The position numbers were made by a program, and so were the translations under genes. A stretch of 5,669 nucleotides of DNA from contig JAATGX010000084.1 in assembly GCA_015688915.1 (NCBI GenBank), forward strand, positions 1-5,669, in the 5' to 3' direction. The notes below the pieces were generated by a model that worked only from the letters and a program-made list of their open reading frames with translations, was not told the DNA's origin and made no database searches. How positions within the stretch are numbered: the first letter of the stretch is position 1; the number at the start of each line of letters is the position of its first letter. This DNA comes from Desulfuromonadales bacterium (lineage in GTDB: Bacteria; Desulfobacterota; Desulfuromonadia; Geobacterales; Pseudopelobacteraceae). This document shows positions 1 to 5,669 of this stretch, piece after piece.

Positions 1-2
1 AC

Positions 3-551
<549 letters not shown>

Positions 552-552
552 C

Positions 553-1857
553 ATGGATATGAAAAAACATGCCCTCACAAACCCCCTGATGGCGATCCTG
601 GCAGGATTCATGCTGCTGTCCCTCTGGACCATGCCCTGCCCGGCGGCGGAACTGGACGACTCCAGCCTGTTCATCGAGGCCTTCAACGCCTACCAGAAAA
701 AGGATTACCTGCTGGCAATGGACAAGGTCGAGCAGCTCACCCAGGTATTCCCCGACTCCTCGCTCCGGGACATCTCGCTCCTGCTCCTGGCCCGGGCGGG
801 GCTCAAATCCGGCAACAATGAGGTGGCAGCCAAGGCCATCAACCAGTTCACCTCGGAATATACGGACAATTCCCTCAAGACAGCCGTGGAGGAAGAGTTG
901 CTGGCCCTGGGCGCACGCCGGAAAAAGGGCGAAAAACTGCTTCCCAACAAGCAATTGCAGGCGGCCGCCCAGAAGGTGCGCAACGACCAGTTGGCCCTGG
1001 AACGGGCCGCGGCGCTGAAGGCTGAGCAGGAACGCCTGGCAAAGGAGAAAGCCGAGGCGGAGCGGATCGCCCTGGCAAAGGCCGAAGCAGAGCGCAAGGA
1101 ACGCGAGCGGATCGCGGCCGAGAAGGCTGCCAGGGAGGCCATAAAGCTGGCCATTGCCCTGCCTGAAGGCAGCCAGCCGCTGGAGGCGGGCAAAAAGGCG
1201 CTGATTCCGTTCGAGGTGAGCAACACGGGGACCGGCCGCGAGGAGTTCCTGCTGTCGGCGCTGGCACCGAAGGAATACGCACCGGCCCTGACCTCCGCCA
1301 ACAAGCCGGGTGAAGCGATTGAGCGCGTCGCACTGGCCTCCGGTGAAACGTTCAAGGGGAACATTGCCGTTCAGATGCCATCCGACAAGGTTGACGGCTC
1401 CAAGACATCCTTTCAGGTCAAGGCGGTATCCACTAAATACAGCGACGTGACCTTTTCCAGGGACACCCATGTTACGGCCGCGGCCCCGCTGGTGCGCGCC
1501 GTCTCCAAACCCCAGAAGACAAAGGTTATCCCCGGCGAGACGGTCAGGTACCGCGTGACGGTGCTTAATGCCGGCTCGATTACCGCCCGGGACCTGACGG
1601 TACGGGTCATTATACCGGCGTACCTGAATTTCGCGGACGCTGCCGACGCCACCTACCGTCGTGAAGCGGACCGGGTCGTTACCTTCACGGTGCCTGCGTT
1701 GGAAATGGGCAGACTGGCGGAGTTCAGCCTGAACGCCACGGTACGGGACAACGTGGCTGAGAAGCAGGAGCTCCGTTTGCAGATAGAGGTCGTCAACAAC
1801 GCGTTGCAGCTCAAGGACACCTTCACCTCCAGCGCCGCCGTGGTGCAGGCGAAGTAG
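553..1857 (+). CDS. Exported protein with TPR-like helices, charged coiled coil and two beta-sandwich domains (DUF11-like at C-terminus)
   Basis: The function is not known to me; this is probably a periplasmic or envelope protein of 434 aa. Residues 1-32 form a signal peptide: M-D-M-K-K, a hydrophobic core around A14-M27, and likely cleavage near P-A-A before E33. Residues about 36-125 are helical and TPR-like (A-Y-Q-K-K-D-Y-L-L-A-M, then V-F-P-D-S, as in BamD/YbgF-type repeats). Residues about 135-198 are an Ala/Glu/Lys/Arg-rich, TolA-like coiled coil with repeated K-A-E-A-E-R units. Residues about 199-305 and 313-430 look like two Ig-type beta domains; the second (G-E-T-V-R-Y-R-V-T-V-L-N-A-G) resembles DUF11 repeats. 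The start could be the ATG at 553 or 559; the latter gives a more standard M-K-K signal peptide. The frame also reads open upstream inside rpoD, but that part is shadow. Only one nucleotide separates it from rpoD, and a strong terminator follows. The architecture suggests a scaffolding or protein-interaction role; no catalytic motif is seen. Confidence 0.85.
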   Translation: MDMKKHALTNPLMAILAGFMLLSLWTMPCPAAELDDSSLFIEAFNAYQKKDYLLAMDKVEQLTQVFPDSSLRDISLLLLARAGLKSGNNEVAAKAINQFTSEYTDNSLKTAVEEELLALGARRKKGEKLLPNKQLQAAAQKVRNDQLALERAAALKAEQERLAKEKAEAERIALAKAEAERKERERIAAEKAAREAIKLAIALPEGSQPLEAGKKALIPFEVSNTGTGREEFLLSALAPKEYAPALTSANKPGEAIERVALASGETFKGNIAVQMPSDKVDGSKTSFQVKAVSTKYSDVTFSRDTHVTAAAPLVRAVSKPQKTKVIPGETVRYRVTVLNAGSITARDLTVRVIIPAYLNFADAADATYRREADRVVTFTVPALEMGRLAEFSLNATVRDNVAEKQELRLQIEVVNNALQLKDTFTSSAAVVQAK

Positions 1858-1893
1858 TTCCCGACGACGGCGCAACACTCTTCATGCACTACC

Positions 1894-1936
1894 GGCCTCC
1901 GGGGTTTCCAAAGCCCCGGAGGCCTTTTTCGTTTTT
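1894..1936 (+). terminator. Rho-independent terminator of the rpoD-TPR/DUF11 unit
   Basis: A perfect 11-bp stem (GGCCTCCGGGG at 1894-1904 with CCCCGGAGGCC at 1914-1924) can extend by about three pairs into the loop (TTT against AAG). It is followed directly by TTTTTCGTTTTT at 1925-1936. It begins 36 nt after the stop at 1857. This is a textbook intrinsic terminator for + strand transcription. Confidence 0.93.
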
Positions 1937-1941
1937 GGAAC

Positions 1942-1974
1942 AAAAAAACCGGGGGCGTCATCAAACGCCCCCGG
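1942..1974 (-). terminator. Rho-independent terminator of the convergent Lys/Ala-rich protein gene
   Basis: A perfect 10-bp stem (CCGGGGGCGT at 1949-1958 with ACGCCCCCGG at 1965-1974) encloses a 6-nt loop. On the - strand it is followed by a run of seven T (complement of A1942-1948). It lies 33 nt beyond the stop of the small gene ending at 2008. It is separate from the + strand terminator next to it, so each convergent unit has its own stop signal. Confidence 0.9.
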
Positions 1975-2007
1975 CTGCATGCTCCATGAACTCCTGAAGA
2001 GATAAGG

Positions 2008-2352
2008 TTACTTCTTCAGGTCTCCCAAGTCATTTTTAAGGGCGTCCTTGGTATCTTTGGCGTCCTTTACGGCTGCGTCCTTTTTCTGCTTGGTTTCAGC
2101 GGCCTTGTCGGCGGCTTTTTTCTGCTTGGCTTTGGCCGCTTCTTTCTTTTCAGTAAGTTTGCCCTTCACGCCAGCCTCTTTCTTTGCGGCCTTCTCCTTC
2201 AAGTCCGCTTCTTTCTTGGTGGCCTTGTCGACGGCAGCAGAGGACTTGCCGAGAGCATCATCCGCCTTTTGCAGCGGGTCGGCGGCCAGTGCGCTTGAGG
2301 CGAAGATGGCAAGGGCCAGGGTTGAGACAACCAGGGTAATGATCTTTTTCAT
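2008..2352 (-). CDS. Small exported Lys/Ala-rich helical protein, function unknown
   Basis: This encodes 114 aa. The ATG at 2352-2350 is chosen because AAGGAGG sits 8 nt upstream and the first 23 residues form a classic signal peptide (M-K-K-I-I-T-L-V-V, hydrophobic core, A-L-A cut before A24-D-P). The same frame stays open upstream to about 2586, but that extension lacks support. The mature 91 residues contain by my count 27 Lys, 21 Ala and 18 Asp/Glu. They have no Arg, His, Cys, Met, Ile or aromatic residue, and only 12 residue types in all. The pattern K-K-x-A-A-x-K predicts one long amphipathic or charged helix, superficially like histone H1 tails or alanine-zipper proteins. K-Q-K-K-x-A-A occurs in two near copies around residues 76-95. 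It appears monocistronic, with its own promoter-like sequence and terminator. Export argues against a DNA-compacting role; binding to acidic envelope polymers is only a guess. I recognise no named family. Confidence 0.85.
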   Translation of the reverse strand: MKKIITLVVSTLALAIFASSALAADPLQKADDALGKSSAAVDKATKKEADLKEKAAKKEAGVKGKLTEKKEAAKAKQKKAADKAAETKQKKDAAVKDAKDTKDALKNDLGDLKK

Positions 2353-2360
2353 TGTTAGTT

Positions 2361-2367
2361 CCTCCTT
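2361..2367 (-). promoter_or_regulatory. Strong ribosome binding site of the Lys/Ala-rich protein gene
   Basis: The - strand reads AAGGAGG, a near-perfect Shine-Dalgarno sequence, 8 nt before the ATG at 2352. It decides this start over upstream in-frame codons and suggests efficient translation. Confidence 0.85.
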
Positions 2368-2386
2368 AAGATAGAATTTCCTCATT

Positions 2387-2415
2387 TTTCTAACTGAAAG
2401 TGCCGGCTGAATCAA
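2387..2415 (-). promoter_or_regulatory. Possible sigma-70 promoter of the Lys/Ala-rich protein gene
   Basis: On the - strand, TTGATT (2415-2410) and TAGAAA (2392-2387) are separated by 17 nt; each matches the -35 and -10 consensus at four of six positions. Transcription would start near 2380, giving a leader of about 28 nt containing the strong ribosome binding site. The position fits, but the match is modest. The 142-nt gap between this gene and the DUF1634 gene holds nothing else that I can support. Confidence 0.35.
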
Positions 2416-2494
2416 CAAAAAAATGTCGTTGGCACCCCAGGCGGCGTCATGGCGCCTCTCTCCTCCGCGCATCGGGCACACAGACAAAAACCGC

Positions 2495-2806
2495 TTATTC
2501 GCCCCGGCCGAGTATGACGCCGGCAGCGAGGGAGCAGAGCACGACCAGGCAAAAGAGGGCGAAGAGCCAGTCTTTTTCCTTGGCAAAGACCACTCCGGCC
2601 ACCAGTACCCGCATGATCGGCGTCGCCAGAAGCACGACCAGGCCGGCCGTAATCAGACCCGGGGCAAAGCTCGCACCGACCAGCAGCATGGCGGCAATGC
2701 CCGCCGCCAGTAAAATCGCGGCGATGATGGAGCCGATGCGCAGCAGGCGGGCCAGGATCATCTCTATCGGCACGACTCCGCCGTTCTCTTCGTGTCCCCT
2801 GTTCAT
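2495..2806 (-). CDS. DUF1634 family small membrane protein, partner of the TauE/SafE transporter
   Basis: This encodes a 103-aa membrane protein with three hydrophobic segments, at about residues 23-44, 48-72 and 79-98, and a short charged N-terminus. The second segment carries A-T-P-I-M-R-V-L-V, which fits the A-x-P-x-x-R-V pattern I associate with DUF1634. Members of that family are commonly encoded beside TauE/SafE permeases, as here, so an accessory role in the same transport process is likely but unproven. The start is uncertain: the ATG at 2806-2804 overlaps the transporter stop by one base (TGATG). A GTG at 2809-2807 would give one more residue, a four-base GTGA overlap and a better distance (8 nt) from the weak AAGGGG at 2823-2818. 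Either way translation is coupled to the upstream gene. The stop is TAA at 2497-2495. Confidence 0.8.
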   Translation of the reverse strand: MNRGHEENGGVVPIEMILARLLRIGSIIAAILLAAGIAAMLLVGASFAPGLITAGLVVLLATPIMRVLVAGVVFAKEKDWLFALFCLVVLCSLAAGVILGRGE

Positions 2807-3642
2807 CACTGGCTGATCCCCTTGTATATCATCATAATGGCCGTGTAGATGATCAACGGGATGAAGAGCTTGCGGATGGTGGTCGCCCTCATCCTGACCA
2901 TCAGTCGGGCCCCCACCAGCGCGCCCAGCAACACCCCCAGCACTACCGGTCCCGCAATCAGCGGCTTCACGTCGCCGCGGGCAAAGTAAACCACTGCACC
3001 GGAAGCCGCCGTCACGCCGATCATGAAGTTGGAGGTGGCGGTCGAGACTTTGAACGGCATGCGCATCACCTGATCCATTGCCGGCACCTTGAAGATGCCG
3101 GCGCCGATTCCCAGGAGACCGGCCGCGGCCCCTGAAAAATACATGATGATCAGGCCGGGGATGCTCCTGGTCACCTGATAGTCCACCCGTCTTCTGAGCA
3201 GTTGGTCGTAGTAGGAACCGGCCAGGTTAAGCCGCTTCGATATCCTGTCCGGCACCACCTCGCCCGGCAGTTCCGCCTTGCGGGACTTGAACATGTTATA
3301 ACCGGAATAGGCCAGCAGCGCGCCGAACAGGATGAACAGCAGGCGCTGGCTGATATAGCCGGCCACCAGCGCCCCGGTCAGCGCCCCGGTGGCCGTCCCC
3401 ATCTCCAGCCACATGGCGACCCTGACATTGGACAGCCGGTCGTGCAGGTAGGCCACCGCCGCACCGGTCGAGGTGGCGATGATGGAGACCGTCGAGGCCG
3501 CCACGGCGGTACGCATCGACACGCCGAACAGCAGGGTCAGGGCCGGCACGATGATGATGCCGCCGCCCAGTCCCAGGATGGAGCCGACGATGCCGGCCGT
3601 TATGGCGATCAGAAATATCTCCAGCGTGGTCATGATGATCAT
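2806..3642 (-). CDS. TauE/SafE (DUF81) family membrane transporter
   Basis: This is a 278-aa polytopic inner-membrane protein with about eight predicted transmembrane segments in two homologous halves. Each half opens with the family's glycine-rich signature: G-S-I-L-G-L-G-G-G at residues 20-28 followed by I-V-P-A-L, and G-L-L-G-I-G-A-G at 175-182 followed by F-K-V-P-A-M. A polar linker, about 119-158 (P-D-R-I-S-K-R-L then R-R-R-V-D), joins the halves and is probably cytoplasmic. Characterised relatives move sulfite, sulfoacetate or other organosulfur anions; the substrate here cannot be read from sequence. The ATG at 3642 is preferred over the internal ATG at 3633 because AGAGAGG lies 9 nt upstream (3658-3652). 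The downstream DUF1634 gene overlaps its stop. It lies 67 nt after proB with no clear promoter or terminator between, so it may be cotranscribed with obgE-proB. Confidence 0.92.
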   Translation of the reverse strand: MIIMTTLEIFLIAITAGIVGSILGLGGGIIIVPALTLLFGVSMRTAVAASTVSIIATSTGAAVAYLHDRLSNVRVAMWLEMGTATGALTGALVAGYISQRLLFILFGALLAYSGYNMFKSRKAELPGEVVPDRISKRLNLAGSYYDQLLRRRVDYQVTRSIPGLIIMYFSGAAAGLLGIGAGIFKVPAMDQVMRMPFKVSTATSNFMIGVTAASGAVVYFARGDVKPLIAGPVVLGVLLGALVGARLMVRMRATTIRKLFIPLIIYTAIMMIYKGISQ

Positions 3643-3709
3643 GCGTGCCTGCCTCTCTTCAGTTCAACGTCCCCGGCTCTGCATCCCTGTCCGTATCCGG
3701 CGGGGGAGT

Positions 3710-4831
3710 TCACAACACCACCAGATTATCCCGGTGCACGATCACGTCCGCATACCGATACCCCAGGATCTTTTCGATCTCGCTGCTCTTCCGGCCCGCC
3801 AGGCGGCTGATCTCGCTGCTGGAATAATCCGACAGCCCGCGGGCGAATTCCTTGCCGTCCGGCCCGCAGACCCGCACGCAGGCGCCGCGGTCGAAACGCC
3901 CCTCGACGCGCACGATGCCCGACGGCAGGAGGCTTTTCCCTTTTTTCTGCAACACCTCCGCCGCTCCTTCATCCACCATGACCCTGCCTGCCGGCTTGAG
4001 GGTGTAGGCAATCCAGTGCTTGCGGCGATTCAGTCCGTCGGTGCCCGGCAGGAACAGGGTGCCCACATCCCGGCCCGCCAGGGCCGCCGCGATGATCCCC
4101 TCCCGCTTGCCCGACACCATGATGGTCGGCACGCCGTTCTTGCCCGCCTTCTTGGCAGCCCCCACCTTGGTGGCCATGCCGCCGGTGCCGACGCCGGAAC
4201 CCGTGCCTCCGGCGGCCCGCTCCACCTCGCGGGTGACCGCTTTCACCAGCGGGATCAACGTAGCATCGGGGTTGGTGCGCGGGTCGGCGCTGTAAAAGCC
4301 CTCGATGTCGGTCAGGATCAGGAGCAGATGAGCCTCGGCCACATTGGTGACCAGGGCCGACAGGTTATCGTTATCGCCGAACTTGATCTCGTCCACCACC
4401 ACGGTGTCGTTCTCGTTGATGACCGGGATGATGCCGTACTCCAGCAGCGTGTCCAGGGTGGCGCGGGCATTGAGGAAGCGCTGCCTGCTCCCCAGGTCCT
4501 CGCTGGTCAGGAGCACCTGGGCCGCCTTGAGCCCGTGGGGGGCCAACGCCTCTTCGTAGGCCCGCATCAGCCGTGTCTGGCCGATGGCCGCCGCCGCCTG
4601 CTTCTGGGGGATGGTCCTGGGCTTCGCGGTCAGCCCCAGTTCGCTGCGCCCGGCCGCGATGGCCCCGGAGGAGACCACCACCACCTGCACCCCCGTGGCC
4701 CGCAGCCCGGCAATGTCGGCGCAGATCCGTCCGATCACCGCCATGTCCAGGGCACCGGCGTCATCGGTCAGCACCCGGCTGCCGATCTTGACCACCACCC
4801 GCTTTACGTTTTTGAGGATATCCTTGCGCAT
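3710..4831 (-). CDS. proB: Glutamate 5-kinase (proline biosynthesis), with C-terminal PUA domain
   Basis: Catalyses ATP-dependent phosphorylation of L-glutamate to glutamyl 5-phosphate, the first and normally proline-inhibited step of proline synthesis, in the cytoplasm. The 373 aa match the full-length, PUA-containing form. Amino-acid kinase motifs are intact: V-V-K-I-G-S (13-18), V-S-S-G-A-I-A-A-G (53-61), I-N-E-N-D (138-142), F-G-D-N-D-N-L-S-A (151-159), T-D-I-E-G (174-178) and G-T-G-G-M-A-T-K (215-222). The PUA domain covers roughly residues 278-360. The ATG at 4831 is chosen because GAAGAGG lies 6 nt upstream; a TTG five codons earlier (4846-4844) would overlap that ribosome binding site and is unlikely. 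It follows obgE after a 73-nt gap that holds a long palindrome. proA, often the next gene, is absent; a TauE/SafE gene follows instead. Confidence 0.96.
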   Translation of the reverse strand: MRKDILKNVKRVVVKIGSRVLTDDAGALDMAVIGRICADIAGLRATGVQVVVVSSGAIAAGRSELGLTAKPRTIPQKQAAAAIGQTRLMRAYEEALAPHGLKAAQVLLTSEDLGSRQRFLNARATLDTLLEYGIIPVINENDTVVVDEIKFGDNDNLSALVTNVAEAHLLLILTDIEGFYSADPRTNPDATLIPLVKAVTREVERAAGGTGSGVGTGGMATKVGAAKKAGKNGVPTIMVSGKREGIIAAALAGRDVGTLFLPGTDGLNRRKHWIAYTLKPAGRVMVDEGAAEVLQKKGKSLLPSGIVRVEGRFDRGACVRVCGPDGKEFARGLSDYSSSEISRLAGRKSSEIEKILGYRYADVIVHRDNLVVL

Positions 4832-4837
4832 GGGCTT

Positions 4838-4844
4838 CCTCTTC
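4838..4844 (-). promoter_or_regulatory. Ribosome binding site of proB
   Basis: The - strand reads GAAGAGG, ending 6 nt before the ATG at 4831. It fixes the proB start at this ATG rather than at the TTG at 4846, which would overlap the site. Confidence 0.75.
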
Positions 4845-4858
4845 AATCGAAAACCTTG

Positions 4859-4899
4859 CCACCCCTATCCCCTCCTCAAACAGGAGGGGATAGGGGTGG
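4859..4899. repeat. 18-bp perfect inverted repeat (hairpin) between obgE and proB
   Basis: The arms at 4859-4876 and 4882-4899 are exact reverse complements (18 bp) around a 5-nt loop, CAAAC. The arms are strongly strand-biased (C/T-rich and G/A-rich), with the core CCCCTCCT. It starts 5 nt beyond the obgE stop and ends 14 nt before the proB ribosome binding site. No T-run follows in the direction of transcription, so it is not a standard intrinsic terminator. It resembles dispersed REP-like intergenic palindromes. It could stabilise the obgE 3' end or attenuate proB; the sequence alone does not decide. Confidence 0.9.
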
Positions 4900-4904
4900 T
4901 CATA

Positions 4905-5669
4905 TCACCACTCCACCTCGGCCGTGCCCCACAACCTCCGGGCAATCTCGTCCAGAAGCGCTTCGATCCCCTCACCGGTGGCCGATGAGATCGGGAATAC
5001 CTTGACCCCCCTGCCTTCGAACCAGGCCGTGATCCCGGCAAGCTCTTCCCGGGTCCGGGGGAGGTCGGTCTTGGTGATCACCACCGCCTGCTCCTTGTTC
5101 GCCAGTTCGGCGCTGAACAGGGCCAGTTCCCGGTTGACCGCCTCGTATTCGGCAATGGGATCGCGATCCGGCATCCAGGAGATGTCAACCAGGTGCAGCA
5201 GTATACCGGAACGCTCCAGGTGCTTGAGGAAACGGTGGCCCAAGCCGGCCCCGGTGCTGGCCCCCTCGATGATGCCGGGGATGTCGGCCATGACAAAGGA
5301 ACGGTAGTTCTTGTACTCCACCACCCCCAGGGAGGGAGCCATGGTGGTGAAGGGGTAATCGGCGATCTTGGGGCGGGCGGCCGAGACCTTGCTGATCAGG
5401 GACGACTTGCCCGCGTTGGGCAGCCCCAGGAGCCCCACATCGGCCATGAGCTTCAGTTCCAGCCGCAGCTTGCGCTCCTCCCCCTCCTCGCCCGGCTGGG
5501 CGAATTTGGGGGCCTTGTTGGTGGCTGTGGCGAAACGGGCGTTCCCCTGCCCTCCCCTGCCCCCTTTCAGGAGGACGATCCGCAGGCCGTCCTCGGTCAG
5601 GTCGGCCAACTGGTCACCGGTCTCGGCGTCAAAGATGACCGTGCCCACCGGCACCTTGATGACCAGATC
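4905..5669 (-). CDS. obgE: Obg family GTPase ObgE/CgtA, C-terminal 254 residues, 5' end outside window
   Basis: Essential GTPase that binds the 50S ribosomal subunit and links ribosome maturation to stress and growth control. The frame runs off the right edge, so roughly the first quarter to third of the protein is missing. The fragment begins in the glycine-rich Obg domain (G-G-R-G-G-Q-G-N-A-R-F at about 36-46). It continues into the GTPase domain: G1 G-L-P-N-A-G-K-S (82-89), G2 with the T-T of Y-P-F-T-T (108-109), G3 D-I-P-G (129-132), G4 T-K-T-D (199-202), and G5 S-S-A-T-G-E-G (228-234). G4 has Thr instead of the more usual Asn. The protein ends about 20 residues after G5, without an OCT domain or a long acidic tail. 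A GTG at 5654 encodes the Val of V-P-V-G-T inside the Obg domain and is not a start. proB follows downstream. Confidence 0.96.
   Translation of the reverse strand, partial: DLVIKVPVGTVIFDAETGDQLADLTEDGLRIVLLKGGRGGQGNARFATATNKAPKFAQPGEEGEERKLRLELKLMADVGLLGLPNAGKSSLISKVSAARPKIADYPFTTMAPSLGVVEYKNYRSFVMADIPGIIEGASTGAGLGHRFLKHLERSGILLHLVDISWMPDRDPIAEYEAVNRELALFSAELANKEQAVVITKTDLPRTREELAGITAWFEGRGVKVFPISSATGEGIEALLDEIARRLWGTAEVEW

Noticed and set aside
2428..2447. TTGGCAC on the + strand as a possible sigma-54 (-24) element
   Set aside because: No TTGC-type -12 element occurs at the required spacing, and there is no + strand gene downstream.
2417..2456. Possible terminator of the DUF1634 gene on the - strand (GGCGCC/GGTGCC stem, then seven T)
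   Set aside because: The stem is only six pairs with one G-T, the loop is 14 nt, and the T-run starts 7 nt after the stem. This is too weak to call, although it is where a terminator would be expected.
2353..2586. N-terminal extension of the Lys/Ala-rich protein frame
   Set aside because: The frame is open, but the strong ribosome binding site and signal peptide place the start at 2352, and the extension overlaps the end of the DUF1634 gene.
3643..3709. Promoter for the TauE/SafE gene in the gap after proB
   Set aside because: I could find a ribosome binding site but no paired -35/-10 elements with acceptable spacing on the - strand.
4859..4899. Palindrome interpreted as an intrinsic terminator between obgE and proB
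   Set aside because: The stem is strong, but no T-run follows it on the - strand (the sequence continues CAAGGTTTTCG), so it is listed as an inverted repeat instead.
3473..5005. Long open frame on the + strand (510 codons) across proB, the tauE start and the obgE end
   Set aside because: It lies antisense to unmistakable proB and obgE sequence, has no domain, and runs through the palindrome; it is a by-product of codon bias.

Overview
The window looks like a chromosomal housekeeping segment of a fairly GC-rich deltaproteobacterium, probably of the Geobacter/Pelobacter (Desulfuromonadales) type. This placement is an inference from the RpoD C-terminus, the obgE-proB neighbourhood and the general gene style; no 16S rRNA or other marker is present. 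No CRISPR array, transposase, tRNA or phage gene is visible.

Layout. On the + strand, the window opens inside rpoD (primary sigma factor; end of region 2.3 through region 4.2; stop at 549-551). One nucleotide later comes a gene for an exported protein (553-1857) with a TPR-like helical part, a charged Ala/Glu/Lys coiled coil and two beta-sandwich domains, the second DUF11-like. This two-gene unit ends in a strong intrinsic terminator (1894-1936). A second, oppositely oriented terminator (1942-1974) follows at once and serves a convergent small gene on the - strand (2008-2352). That gene encodes a 114-aa exported, extremely Lys/Ala-rich protein with its own probable promoter.

The rest is a head-to-tail - strand series, read from right to left: obgE (partial, entering from the right edge), an 18-bp perfect palindrome, proB (glutamate 5-kinase with PUA domain), a TauE/SafE-family membrane transporter gene, and a DUF1634 three-helix membrane protein gene whose start overlaps the transporter stop. 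The transporter/DUF1634 pair is a recurrent association and probably works together in anion or organosulfur export or uptake. obgE and proB are a common ribosome-assembly/proline-synthesis neighbourhood, but here proB is followed by the transporter rather than proA.

Points most worth a second look: (i) RpoD reads Trp-Cys where the region 2.3 tryptophan pair is expected; (ii) the small exported protein is about 30% Lys and 23% Ala in its mature part and uses only 12 amino-acid types; (iii) an uncharacterised envelope protein is tightly coupled to rpoD; (iv) a long perfect palindrome sits between the obgE stop and the proB ribosome binding site. I see no convincing new multi-gene system; the window is mostly ordinary core genome with a few unusual details.
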